NCBI RefSeq assembly: GCF_023078355.1
Contig: NZ_CP095552.1
Span: forward strand, 3,658,001 to 3,722,000
Reading direction: 5' to 3'
DNA: 64,000 nt
Source of the DNA: Gordonia hongkongensis
GTDB lineage: Bacteria; Actinomycetota; Actinomycetes; Mycobacteriales; Mycobacteriaceae
Made by a program: the position numbers and the translations under genes. Every line of letters begins with the position of its first letter. The first letter of the stretch is position 1. Positions 40,946 to 48,939 of this stretch are shown piece by piece. The notes beneath the pieces are model-generated. The model had not been told where the DNA came from. It was given only the letters and a program-made list of their open reading frames with translations, and did no database searches.

Positions 40946-41929
40946 TCAGGCGCGCTCGCGCATCACGCCTACGTGGCGGACGGTGCCGGAGATGCCCGGG
41001 ATCTGTTTCACCGGCGACCAGGTGCGCATCCCATCGGTGCTGTCGGAGTAGAGGTATCGGCCGTTCCGGTAGGCGTCGAGGTACATCCGCCAGGCGCCGT
41101 TCGGTAGCTGGACGACGGACGGACCCTCGACGAGACGACCCCAGTTGCCCGGCGGCACGAACCGGTAGGGCCCGAACAGCGAGCCCGAGACCGCGTGCTC
41201 GATGAACTTTCGCGTCTCGTTCTTGGTGAATGCATGATAGGTCGGCCCGACCTTGATGACCGTGGTGTCGATGTGGTCGGCGCCGATGCTCAACAGCGGC
41301 ACGGGCGGACTCCACATCCGCAGCCCGGGATCGAGCGCCGTCATCACATACGGGACGAAACCACCACCGGTCGACATCGACAGGATCACGTTGACCCGGC
41401 CACCCTCCACGAACCATTCGGGCGCCCAGGCCTTGGTCGTGAACGGCGACAACGACGGACCGTCACTCGAACCCGCCGACCCGGACGAGCCGGACGAACC
41501 TGATCCGCTCGAGCCGAATCCCTTGCCGTCACCGGTCCCCGGCAAGAACGCACAGCACAGCGGCACCGGCCAGTTGTACAGGAAGTTCCAGTTGACGCGG
41601 TCGCGGCTGCGCGCGAACCCGATACTCGCCCCGTCGGCGGTCGTGTACGTCACGTAATACCAGCCGTCGGTGTGCCGGAAGATGCTCGCATCCCGGACGT
41701 AGCCCGTCGGCGGCCGGTACGCGGACCTGCGCACCAGGGTGTACTCGAGGCCGTCTGAGGACTCGTACACGTCCATGTCGCGCGCACTCGCATTGCTGAA
41801 CGCGACCATCGTGTACCGCCAACCCGAGGGCGCGGCGGCACTGCTCGCCGGCGTCGGGACGAGAAGCCCGGCCACCGCGAGCAGGACCACGATGGCCGCG
41901 GCGAGCACGGTTCGTCTGGAAGGAGTCAC
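40946..41929 (-). CDS. Secreted GH43-like beta-propeller protein
   Basis: A 327-residue exported protein. The signal peptide runs from VTPSRRTVLAAAIVVLLAVA to PASSAAAP. The mature part has the five-bladed propeller pattern of GH43/GH32-like glycosidases: ASARDMDVYESSDGLEYT, VRDASIFRHTDGWYYVTYTT, AWAPEWFVEGGRVNVILSMS and EGPSVVQLPNGAWRMYLDAY. A Ser/Gly-rich low-complexity insertion (GSSGSGSSGSSGSAGSS, about residues 139-155) interrupts blade two or three. An Asp and a Glu sit where GH43 catalytic acids occur, but exact assignment needs alignment. A cell-wall arabinan or other pentose polymer is a possible substrate. The start is GTG 41929. Confidence 0.72.
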   Translation of the reverse strand: MTPSRRTVLAAAIVVLLAVAGLLVPTPASSAAAPSGWRYTMVAFSNASARDMDVYESSDGLEYTLVRRSAYRPPTGYVRDASIFRHTDGWYYVTYTTADGASIGFARSRDRVNWNFLYNWPVPLCCAFLPGTGDGKGFGSSGSGSSGSSGSAGSSDGPSLSPFTTKAWAPEWFVEGGRVNVILSMSTGGGFVPYVMTALDPGLRMWSPPVPLLSIGADHIDTTVIKVGPTYHAFTKNETRKFIEHAVSGSLFGPYRFVPPGNWGRLVEGPSVVQLPNGAWRMYLDAYRNGRYLYSDSTDGMRTWSPVKQIPGISGTVRHVGVMRERA

Positions 41930-41990
41930 CGATGCAGTATCGACGACGAACGGCGCACGATGTGCAACTTTCACCCGGAAGGTCGTACCC

Positions 41991-42071
41991 CTAGCTGCCG
42001 TTGGCGTAGAGCGCCAGGAGCGGACCGATGAAGGCGAACAACATGGTGAGACCGAGTTCAGACGAGGACAC
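41991..42071 (-). CDS. 26-residue hydrophobic peptide
   Basis: Reading leftward from GTG 42071: VSSSELGLTMLFAFIGPLLA then LYANGS and a TAG stop. An AAAGG lies six bases upstream of the GTG. The peptide is a single membrane-spanning segment of about 16 residues. It resembles the tiny membrane peptides that attach to larger complexes, or a leader peptide. It sits between the GH43-like gene and the Imm5-like gene with its own promoter region containing palindromes, and no known family. Confidence 0.5.
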   Translation of the reverse strand: MSSSELGLTMLFAFIGPLLALYANGS

Positions 42072-42140
42072 TGGAGACCTTTCGACATGTGCCAACTGGA
42101 TGGCCGACGAGCCCGACTGCGCGCATCGGCCAGGCAACAC

Positions 42141-42158
42141 CATGTCATGCGACATGTC
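42141..42158. promoter_or_regulatory. Palindrome upstream of the 26-residue peptide
   Basis: CATGTC-ATGC-GACATG (42141-42156) is a perfect inverted repeat, and GACATGTC (42151-42158) is a second, overlapping palindrome. Another GACATGT lies at 42084. Repeated GACATG units suggest a regulator site in the promoter of the short peptide. Confidence 0.45.
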
Positions 42159-42230
42159 GTTTGTCAGGCGAATGATCAAACAAAACCGTTCCTGCACAGG
42201 GGATTTGACGTGGCCGAGCGGCCATTCATC

Positions 42231-42736
42231 TCAGTCGGGCGTCCCAGTCGTCCGTCTGCCCGACGCCCGCAGTCGGCTGTCGAGTTCGGCCATCAGGCGG
42301 GCCGCCCGTGATGCCCCGGCACCCGGTTCCGGGTAGCGACACAGCACATCGATGAGCTCGGGTGGTGTCCGGTTGCACACGTCCTCGACCATCTCGTTCC
42401 CCACCGCCGGGTCTCCGCCGCTCTCCAGTTCGGCGATGTATACCCGGTTCACCGCGGCCCGCAGGATGTGACCGACCTGGTGCGCTTTCGCGATCGGATG
42501 CAGATATGCCGCCGCCGCGGCGTCGCCCGCGGCTTGGGCGGCCAGTCGGGCGGTCTCCGACGGCGCGTCGATCTGCGTGCGCCGGCGGCGAATTCCCGGG
42601 CCCCCTCGATGGCCGCGCGGGGACGCGGGTCGTCGGGCCGCGTTCGCTCGAAGACCGGCAGCACTTCCTCGGCCCACTCTGTGGCACAGCGCACGACGAC
42701 CGGCAGGTCGTCGTCGGTCAACTCGAAGTCTGCCAT
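42231..42736 (-). pseudogene. Imm5-like putative immunity protein with frameshift
   Basis: Two frames together give one protein of ~168 residues similar to the actinobacterial putative immunity (Imm5-like) family. From ATG 42736: MADFELTDDDLPVVVRCATE … AAIEGAREFAAGA, then a change of frame near 42575-42582, then QIDAPSETARLAAQAAGDAA, AYLHPIAKAHQVGHILRAAV, and a tail ending in SRLRASGRRTTGTPD. Adding one base near 42578 restores continuity. In the family the AAYLHP…Q…HI core follows directly after the …EFAAG helix, as here. No toxin gene is adjacent. Cause may be mutation or sequence error. Confidence 0.7.
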
Positions 42737-42759
42737 CGGCCGAAACGCTAGCAGTGTCC

Positions 42760-43419
42760 TCACACGGTCGCCGACAACCCGCCGCCATCCGGATCGCGGA
42801 GCATCGAATGGACGACGAGGCCCGTGTCGACCGGAGTCGTTGCGGTGACGACGAACCCGGCACGTTCGTAGATCATCACATTGCGATCGTCGGAGGTCTC
42901 GAGCGCGACGCACGCACCCGGAGGAGGAGTCCTGTCGTCGACCGCGGCGAGTCCGGCGCGGACCAGCGCGCTTCCCAGCCCCTTGCCCTGGCGGTCCGGG
43001 TGGACTCCGAGTGTCGCCAGGTTCCATGCGCCTGCCGGGTGCGCAGGGGCCTCGGCCAGGGCGACCGCGGCCAGCCGATCGCCGTGCAGGGCGGCCGCTT
43101 CGGCCTGAAACTGTCCATCCGGGTCCGGCACATCCGGGGGCAGCAGGGCGATCACGCCGCACCGGTCCGTGGTGACCAGCACGACACCGTGGTCGAAGGC
43201 GTATCCCAGATACATCCGTTGTAGTCGGTGCAACCGTTCCCGATAGCCGTCCTCGGGAATGGACCATCGAGTCCAGGGATAGGCGTCGAAAGCGGCGGCG
43301 AGAGTGCCGGCGGCATCGTCGAGATCCGCGATGATCGCGTGGTCGATGGAAATGTCACTGTCCTCGAGGGTTGAGTCGGATGCGGGTGGTCGGCGGGTCA
43401 CATTACCGCGGAACCACAT
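42760..43419 (-). CDS. GNAT family N-acetyltransferase
   Basis: A 219-residue GNAT protein that would transfer an acetyl group from acetyl-CoA to an amine. The acetyl-CoA-binding motif A is LATLGVHPDRQGKGLGSALV (the R/Q-x-x-G-x-G/A loop), followed by the motif B-like VALETSDDRNVMIYERAGFV. The N-terminal part (DAAGTLAAAFDAYPWTRWSI) resembles the group with an FxxYPxxxW substrate-side helix. The first ~20 residues are hydrophilic; GTG 43401 is an alternative start. Substrate unknown. Confidence 0.85.
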   Translation of the reverse strand: MWFRGNVTRRPPASDSTLEDSDISIDHAIIADLDDAAGTLAAAFDAYPWTRWSIPEDGYRERLHRLQRMYLGYAFDHGVVLVTTDRCGVIALLPPDVPDPDGQFQAEAAALHGDRLAAVALAEAPAHPAGAWNLATLGVHPDRQGKGLGSALVRAGLAAVDDRTPPPGACVALETSDDRNVMIYERAGFVVTATTPVDTGLVVHSMLRDPDGGGLSATV

Positions 43420-43535
43420 TCGGTCGACACTGATATCTCGTGGCGCGGGAAATCCGCAGTGGACAGGTCAGAGTCACCTGAGAGTCCGCGTCGAGCTTGT
43501 CAGCAAATCCGCAGGATTTCCGTAGCCCTGTTCAC

Positions 43536-44894
43536 ATGAGGCGCAGGCATCGTGGTGCCGTGAACACGCCCCAGACCCCCATTCCCGACGACGACCACGA
43601 CCCGATCACCGAACCCTTTGCGCCGCCGCGCGGACCGGTGCCGCCGCCCGGGCCCTGGGCGATGAACCCGCAGGCCACCCCGCCGCCATTCGTCTCACCC
43701 CCGCCGCCTCCTCCGGTCGCGCGGCAGCGGGCCGGCGTGACGAAGCCGATCATCGTCACCGCGCTCCTCGCGGGACTGCTCGGCGGCGCCGTCGGCATGG
43801 GAGGCAGTTCGCTGCTCGGGCACGACGCCGCGTCGGTACCGATCCTCAACTCGCAACCGGCCGCCGCGGCCAACGCCGCCGACGCGCAACCCGGTTCGGT
43901 GACGTATGCCGCGAGCGTGGCGTCGAAGTCGACGGCCGACATCAAGGTTCAGACCGCGAACGGCACGGCGGTGGGCAGCGGTATCGTCCTCTCCCCCGAC
44001 GGTTACGTCCTGACGAACCACCACGTCGTCGCCGGGGCCGGCTCCGGCAGCACGATCGTCGTCACCACCGGCGACGGGCAACAGCACAACGCCACCGTCA
44101 CCGGGAACGCCCCGTCGTACGATCTCGCGGTCATCAAGCTCGAAGGTGCGTCGGGACTGACCCCGGCGGCACTCGGTGACTCGGATGCGCTGAAGGTCGG
44201 CCAGCAGGTGGTCGCCGTCGGCAGCCCGGACAGCCTGTCCAACACGGTGACGTCCGGCATCGTCAGCGCGCTGTCGCGGACGGTGACCGCCGGCGACGCC
44301 AATGGCTCGTCGCTCACCGTGTACAACGGTCTGCAGACCGACACCCCCATCAACCCGGGCAATTCCGGTGGGCCACTGGTGAATCTGCAGGGGCAGGTGA
44401 TCGCGGTCAATTCGGCGGTGGACACCGGCCAGGCCGCGTCCGGTGGGCCGCAGTCCTTCGGGTTGGGTTTCGCGATCCCGATCAACACCGCCAAGCGCAT
44501 CGCCAATCAACTGTTGCAGGACGGTCAGGCCACCAAACCCGTGATGGGAGTGTCGGGTTCACTGTCGGCGGGCGACCGGACCGAGGGCGCGACCGTCTCG
44601 TCGGTGCAGCGTGGCGGGCCCGCGGCAGATGCGGGTATCCGGCAGGGCGACGTCATCACCAAGGTCGGGGACACCACCGTCTCCGACTACGCCGACCTGA
44701 TGGCGCAGATCCTCACCCACGAGCCGGGTGAGACCGTGCCGGTGACCATCGGTTCCGGTTCGGGTGCCCGGACGGTCCAGGTGAAGCTGGGCAGTGCCGT
44801 CGACGAGCAGGAGACGACGGTGCCGGAATCCGGCAGCGGATCGGGCGGTTCCCCGTTGCCGTTCGGCGGCAACCCCTTCGGTCAGAACCCGTGA
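43536..44894 (+). CDS. Membrane-anchored HtrA/DegP-type serine protease (PepD-like)
   Basis: A 452-residue envelope protease. A ~70-residue Pro/Asp-rich cytoplasmic N-terminus precedes one membrane helix (PIIVTALLAGLLGGAVGMGG). The trypsin-fold domain has His in TNHHVVAG, Asp in SYDLAVIKL and the nucleophile Ser in NPGNSGGPL. A PDZ domain follows (PVMGVSGSLSAGDRTEGATV … GGPAADAGIRQGDVITKVGD). The C-terminus is Gly/Ser/Pro-rich. It resembles mycobacterial PepD/HtrA, quality-control proteases of the envelope often linked to MprAB or SigE; no such regulators are in the window. ATG 43536 is likely; GTG 43560 is possible. Confidence 0.92.
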   Translation: MRRRHRGAVNTPQTPIPDDDHDPITEPFAPPRGPVPPPGPWAMNPQATPPPFVSPPPPPPVARQRAGVTKPIIVTALLAGLLGGAVGMGGSSLLGHDAASVPILNSQPAAAANAADAQPGSVTYAASVASKSTADIKVQTANGTAVGSGIVLSPDGYVLTNHHVVAGAGSGSTIVVTTGDGQQHNATVTGNAPSYDLAVIKLEGASGLTPAALGDSDALKVGQQVVAVGSPDSLSNTVTSGIVSALSRTVTAGDANGSSLTVYNGLQTDTPINPGNSGGPLVNLQGQVIAVNSAVDTGQAASGGPQSFGLGFAIPINTAKRIANQLLQDGQATKPVMGVSGSLSAGDRTEGATVSSVQRGGPAADAGIRQGDVITKVGDTTVSDYADLMAQILTHEPGETVPVTIGSGSGARTVQVKLGSAVDEQETTVPESGSGSGGSPLPFGGNPFGQNP

Positions 44895-44910
44895 CCCGAG
44901 CTGCGCCGGA

Positions 44911-45348
44911 TCAGCCCGGCGAGAGTCGTTGGGCGAACATGACGAGGATGTCGCTCGGCCCGCGCACGTAGGTCAGTTTGTACACGTCCTCGTAGGTGGC
45001 GACGCCGCGCACGGGATGACACCCGTGCCGTGCCGCCACCTCGAGGGCCTCGTCGATGTCGTCGACCGAGAACGCCACCCGGTGCATCCCGATGTCGTTG
45101 GGCTGCGTGGGTGGCGTCTCGATGGCCTCGGGGTGGATGTACTCGAAGAGTTCGAGCCGCCCGTGACCGTCGGGGGTCTGCAGCATCGCCATCTTCACGT
45201 GGTTGCCGTCGAGCCCGACCGCCGTGTCGGCCCACTCCCCGCGGACCGTGTCCCGGCCGATGACGTCGAGACCGAGGTCGGTGAAGAAGGCGATCGCGGC
45301 GTCGAGGTCACGCACGGCGATGGCGACGTTCTCGAGTGTGATGGGCAT
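44911..45348 (-). CDS. VOC (glyoxalase/dioxygenase) superfamily protein
   Basis: A 145-residue two-module VOC protein. Each half has a beta-alpha-beta-beta-beta unit: ITLENVAIAVRDLDAAIAFF with HVKMAMLQTPDGHGRLELFE, and DIGMHRVAFSVDDIDEALEV with YKLTYVRGPSDILVMFAQ. Potential metal ligands include His in GMHRVAF and Glu in RLELFEY; the first VOC position is Asn rather than His (ENVAIAV). Members are lyases, isomerases, dioxygenases or resistance proteins, so the reaction is unknown. The ATG at 45348 fits the natural start MPITLENVA. Confidence 0.84.
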   Translation of the reverse strand: MPITLENVAIAVRDLDAAIAFFTDLGLDVIGRDTVRGEWADTAVGLDGNHVKMAMLQTPDGHGRLELFEYIHPEAIETPPTQPNDIGMHRVAFSVDDIDEALEVAARHGCHPVRGVATYEDVYKLTYVRGPSDILVMFAQRLSPG

Positions 45349-45463
45349 GACGGCCACGCTAGTGGGCGCCGCTGCCGGATACGACTCGTCCGACGAACCT
45401 CATCTCGACCGATGGACTTCGATCGAGGTCTGGCTGTCGAGTCGAGGTCTGGCGGTCGCTTCG

Positions 45464-45955
45464 TCAGACGCGGTACTTGGTCAGCAGCTCCTGCGGGAGA
45501 TGGCACGAGCTGTCCGGGAACCGTGCGAGCCGATCCTGGTGCTCGTCGGCACTTCTCACATAGTTCGTCAGCGGGAGCACCTCGACGGCGATGCGATGGG
45601 CGTCGGCCCGCGCGCCGAGGAGGGCGCGCGCCTGGTCGAGGTGCTCTGGCCGGTCGGAGTACACACCGGTGCGGTATTTTTCGCCGACGTCGGGACCCTG
45701 ACGGTTCACGCTGTACGGATCGATGATCTCGAAGAGGTACGAGACCAACTGCTCGACGCTCACGACAGCCGGATCGAACCGGGTCCGCACGCATTCGGCG
45801 TAGCCGTCGTACTCACCGTCGAGGGTGTGGCTCGTGCCGTTGGCCCGGCCGGCCTCGGTGAAGGTCACCCCCGGCAGCGTCGCGACGAATGCCTGCACAC
45901 CCCACAGGCAACCGCCCGCGAGGTAGAGCTCCTCGTTCGGCGGCACGGACGTCAT
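45464..45955 (-). CDS. msrA: Peptide-methionine (S)-S-oxide reductase MsrA-like
   Basis: A 163-residue methionine sulfoxide reductase. The active-site motif is GGCLWG near residue 16, with the catalytic Cys but Leu in place of the usual Phe of GCFWG. EYDGYAECVRTRFDP and IDPYSVNRQGPDVGEKYRTG match the family core, including the conserved Tyr, Asp and Glu around the substrate pocket. There is no MsrB domain. The likely start is ATG 45955, seven bases after the ychF stop, so it is probably co-transcribed with ychF. Confidence 0.87.
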   Translation of the reverse strand: MTSVPPNEELYLAGGCLWGVQAFVATLPGVTFTEAGRANGTSHTLDGEYDGYAECVRTRFDPAVVSVEQLVSYLFEIIDPYSVNRQGPDVGEKYRTGVYSDRPEHLDQARALLGARADAHRIAVEVLPLTNYVRSADEHQDRLARFPDSSCHLPQELLTKYRV

Positions 45956-45962
45956 CGCTTGT

Positions 45963-47042
45963 CTAGACGTTGAACCGGAACTCGACGACGTCACCGTCTT
46001 TCATGACGTAGTCCTTGCCCTCCATGCGCACCTTGCCGGCGGACTTGGCCGCGGCCATCGAGCCGGCGGCGTCGAGGTCGTCGAAGGAGACGATCTCGGC
46101 CTTGATGAAGCCCTTCTCGAAGTCGGTGTGGATGACCCCCGCCGCTTTGGGCGCGGTGTCGCCCTGGTGAATGGTCCAGGCACGGGATTCCTTGGGGCCG
46201 GCCGTGAGGTAGGTCTGCAGGCCCAAGGTGTGAAAACCGGCGCGCGCCAACGAGGTCAGGCCCGGCTCGTCCTGCCCGATCGAGTCGAGCAGCTCCTGGG
46301 CGTCCTCCTCGTCGAGTTCGAGGAGTTCGCTCTCGACCTTGGCGTCGAGGAACACCGCGTCGGCGGGTGCGACGGCGGCGCGCAGCTCCGCCTTGCGGGC
46401 GTCGTCGGTGAGCACACCCTCGTCGGAGTTGAAGACATAGAGGAACGGCTTCGCGGTCATCAGGTGCAGCTCGCGCACCGACGCCAGGTCGAACGAATCC
46501 TTCTGCGAGAACAGTGTTTTGCCGGTGTCGAGGATCTCCTGCGCCTTTTTGGCGGCAGCGAGGGTCTCGGCCAGGTCCTTGTTCTTGCGCGCGTCTTTCT
46601 CCAGACGCGGGATGGCCTTCTCGAGCGTCTGCATGTCGGCCAGGATCAGCTCGGTCTCGATGACCTCGATGTCGGCGAAGGGATCGACGCGACCGTCGAC
46701 GTGGACGACGTCACCGTCGTCGAAGACCCGGACCACCTGGCAGATGGCGTCGGCTTCGCGGATGTTGGCGAGGAACTGGTTGCCCATGCCCTCACCTTCC
46801 GACGCACCCTTCACGATGCCGGCGATGTCGACGAAGGACACGGTGGCGGGCAGGATCCGCTCGCTGCCGAAGATCTCTGCGAGGCGGCCCAGGCGGCTGT
46901 CCGGCAGTTCGACCACGCCGACGTTCGGCTCGATCGTCGCGAACGGGTAGTTCGCCGCGAGGACGTCGTTACGGGTCAGGGCATTGAACAGGGTCGACTT
47001 ACCGACGTTGGGCAGGCCGACGATTCCCAGGGTGAGACTCAC
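45963..47042 (-). CDS. ychF: Redox-regulated ATPase YchF (Obg family)
   Basis: A 359-residue P-loop protein of the Obg/YchF family, which prefers ATP over GTP and associates with ribosomes. Motifs: [16 protein letters not shown] (G1), ATIEPN in the switch region, [20 protein letters not shown] (G3), and NSDEG in place of the GTP-specific NKxD, which explains ATP preference. The middle coiled-coil and C-terminal TGS-like domain ([20 protein letters not shown] … ) are complete. It begins the ychF-msrA unit; a second AI-2E transporter gene precedes it upstream. Confidence 0.96.
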   Translation of the reverse strand: MSLTLGIVGLPNVGKSTLFNALTRNDVLAANYPFATIEPNVGVVELPDSRLGRLAEIFGSERILPATVSFVDIAGIVKGASEGEGMGNQFLANIREADAICQVVRVFDDGDVVHVDGRVDPFADIEVIETELILADMQTLEKAIPRLEKDARKNKDLAETLAAAKKAQEILDTGKTLFSQKDSFDLASVRELHLMTAKPFLYVFNSDEGVLTDDARKAELRAAVAPADAVFLDAKVESELLELDEEDAQELLDSIGQDEPGLTSLARAGFHTLGLQTYLTAGPKESRAWTIHQGDTAPKAAGVIHTDFEKGFIKAEIVSFDDLDAAGSMAAAKSAGKVRMEGKDYVMKDGDVVEFRFNV

Positions 47043-47099
47043 GGGCGCCCAGTCTATCGGCAGGCTGCGCGACGCCCGGCGGGGCGTCGGTCCAAGGAG

Positions 47100-48398
47100 T
47101 CAGTCTCTGTCGAGCAAACCCTTCACCGGATTCGGGGGATCCTTCGGCGGGTCATCGTTCGGAACACCGACCTGGGTCGTGACCGGTGTGTTCGCGGGTG
47201 GTAACGACTCGCCGGCCCGCTCGGCGATCTGCTCGTTCAGGTAGCGGAGCACCACGGCGAGCGAGGCCACCGCGGGAACCGCGAGGAACGCGCCGGTGAT
47301 GCCGAACAACGTGCCGCCCAGGGTCACCGACAGCAGCACGATTACCGCGTGCAGATCCATCGACTTCGACTGCAGCCACGGCTGGAGCACGTTCCCCTCG
47401 AGTTGCTGCACCGCGAGGATGATGCCCAGCACGATCAGGGCCGTGGTCAGACCGTTGGACACGAGTGCGATCAACACCGCGAGGGCGCCGGCGACGAAGG
47501 CACCCACGATCGGGATGAATCCGCCGAGGAAGGTGATGACCACCAACACAGACGCCAACGGGACGCCCAAGATGAACAGACCGAGACCGATCAGCGCGGC
47601 GTCGACGAAACTCACGATCGCCTGTGTGCGGATGAAACCGCCGAGGCTGTTCCACATGCGGGTCAGCACCTCACCGAGGTGGTTGCCCGAGGGCTTGCCG
47701 ACGGTGCGGTCGAGCCACGGCACGAACTTCGGACCGTCCTTGAGGAAAAAGAACACGAGCACGAGCGAGGTGAACATCGTGATCAGGACGGACGTCGCCG
47801 TTCCGACGCCGCTGAACACACCCGCCGCGATGGTCGACGCGCTCGACTGCAGGCGATCGGTGATCGTGTTGACCATGTTGTCGAGTTGCTGGTCGTCGAC
47901 GTTCAGCGGCGGACCCTGCACCCAGTCCTGCAAGCGCTCCACACCATCGGTGGCACGGCTCGCGAGCTCGGGTGCCTGGTCGACGACCGACGGGACGATC
48001 AGCCCGATCACACCGGCCAGCGCACCGAGCCCGATGAGCATCATCAGGAACGACGCCGCGGCGGCCGGGACGCCCTTGTTGCGCATCCACCGCACCGGCG
48101 GCCACAGGATCGTGCACGCGATGATGGCCAGGAGGACCGGCAAGAGGATCACCCAGAACTTGCCGAGCAACCAGAACAGCACCCACAGCGCGGCGGCCAC
48201 CAACACGATCTGCGCGCCGACCGTCGCGCACGACCGCAGGCCGGTCATCATCACCTGGAGCCGGGTCGGATACGTCTTCTCACCGCCGCCGAGCACCGCA
48301 TCGCCGCCGAGGACGGCGTCGGCACCGACCTTGGTGGTGTCTGGTCTTGCGTCGGCGGACGAGTCGTCCGCGCGCTGATCGTCCGAGCTGTCGGTCAC
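47100..48398 (-). CDS. AI-2E family transporter (second copy)
   Basis: A 432-residue membrane protein. The N-terminal ~45 residues are acidic and disordered. Paired helices follow (AALWVLFWLLGKFWVILLPV and LLAIIACTILWPPVRWM), then an extracytoplasmic region rich in charged residues (about 140-190), and C-terminal helices with the hallmark LGGFIPIVGAFVAGALAVLI and GITGAFLAVPAVA. The family exports small molecules or ions; the substrate is unknown. It is only distantly related in sequence to the copy at 9409-10650. GTG 48398 has a GAGG eight bases upstream; ATGs at 48416 and 48422 are possible. Confidence 0.86.
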   Translation of the reverse strand: MTDSSDDQRADDSSADARPDTTKVGADAVLGGDAVLGGGEKTYPTRLQVMMTGLRSCATVGAQIVLVAAALWVLFWLLGKFWVILLPVLLAIIACTILWPPVRWMRNKGVPAAAASFLMMLIGLGALAGVIGLIVPSVVDQAPELASRATDGVERLQDWVQGPPLNVDDQQLDNMVNTITDRLQSSASTIAAGVFSGVGTATSVLITMFTSLVLVFFFLKDGPKFVPWLDRTVGKPSGNHLGEVLTRMWNSLGGFIRTQAIVSFVDAALIGLGLFILGVPLASVLVVITFLGGFIPIVGAFVAGALAVLIALVSNGLTTALIVLGIILAVQQLEGNVLQPWLQSKSMDLHAVIVLLSVTLGGTLFGITGAFLAVPAVASLAVVLRYLNEQIAERAGESLPPANTPVTTQVGVPNDDPPKDPPNPVKGLLDRD

Positions 48399-48482
48399 CC
48401 GAGGATCCTCACACATCGGCATGACAATGCGACATCGACGCGGCGACGGTCGTACGAACATGTGGTCCGTCCGACGACATGA

Positions 48483-48821
48483 TCAGCGGCGGCGGAATTT
48501 CCGTCCGAGGTAGCGAACCAGCGAGTTGATGGCCTCGAGTTCGGCGTCGACCTGGTTGAAGACGACCGGGGTGTCGTCGCGCCCGGCTGGCCCGGCGTCC
48601 GATCGCGGCGGGGGCTCGGCCGACGACGGAGCGCATCCGGCGGCCGGGGCGACCCGCTCGGCCCGCGCCGTGATGCCGAGCTCGGTTTCCTCGGCGCAGG
48701 CACGCCTGATCGTCTCCGGGCCGTAGAGGCCCATCATCATCTCCAGCCCCCACGCGGGGAGTCCGGACAGGGACTGGTCGTCGTGCCGACTTCTGCGGCG
48801 GCCATCGAACCGGGTGGTCAT
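48483..48821 (-). CDS. Conserved hypothetical protein
   Basis: A 112-residue soluble protein of unknown function. The N-terminus (MTTRFDGRRRSRHDD) is basic and a conserved-looking helix follows (LPAWGLEMMMGLYGPETIRR ACAEETELG). A variable Ala/Pro-rich linker leads to an acidic helix (VFNQVDAELEAINSLVRYLG) and an arginine-rich end (RKFRRR). It is divergent from the Ada-AlkA gene with 118 bases between starts. No family can be assigned. Confidence 0.6.
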   Translation of the reverse strand: MTTRFDGRRRSRHDDQSLSGLPAWGLEMMMGLYGPETIRRACAEETELGITARAERVAPAAGCAPSSAEPPPRSDAGPAGRDDTPVVFNQVDAELEAINSLVRYLGRKFRRR

Positions 48822-48939
48822 GGCGCCATGCTGCCACAGACATGTAACCCAGATCACACTTTTCGTCCGCTCAGTGGGATGCCGTCGCGATGTCCGATTC
48901 CCGCCAGACCGGGACGTCGACGGATGACACAGTGGACGG

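Noticed and set aside
48822..48939. An SOS (LexA) box upstream of ada-alkA
   Set aside because: No sequence close to the actinobacterial SOS consensus was found; Ada-type self-activation is the better-supported model.
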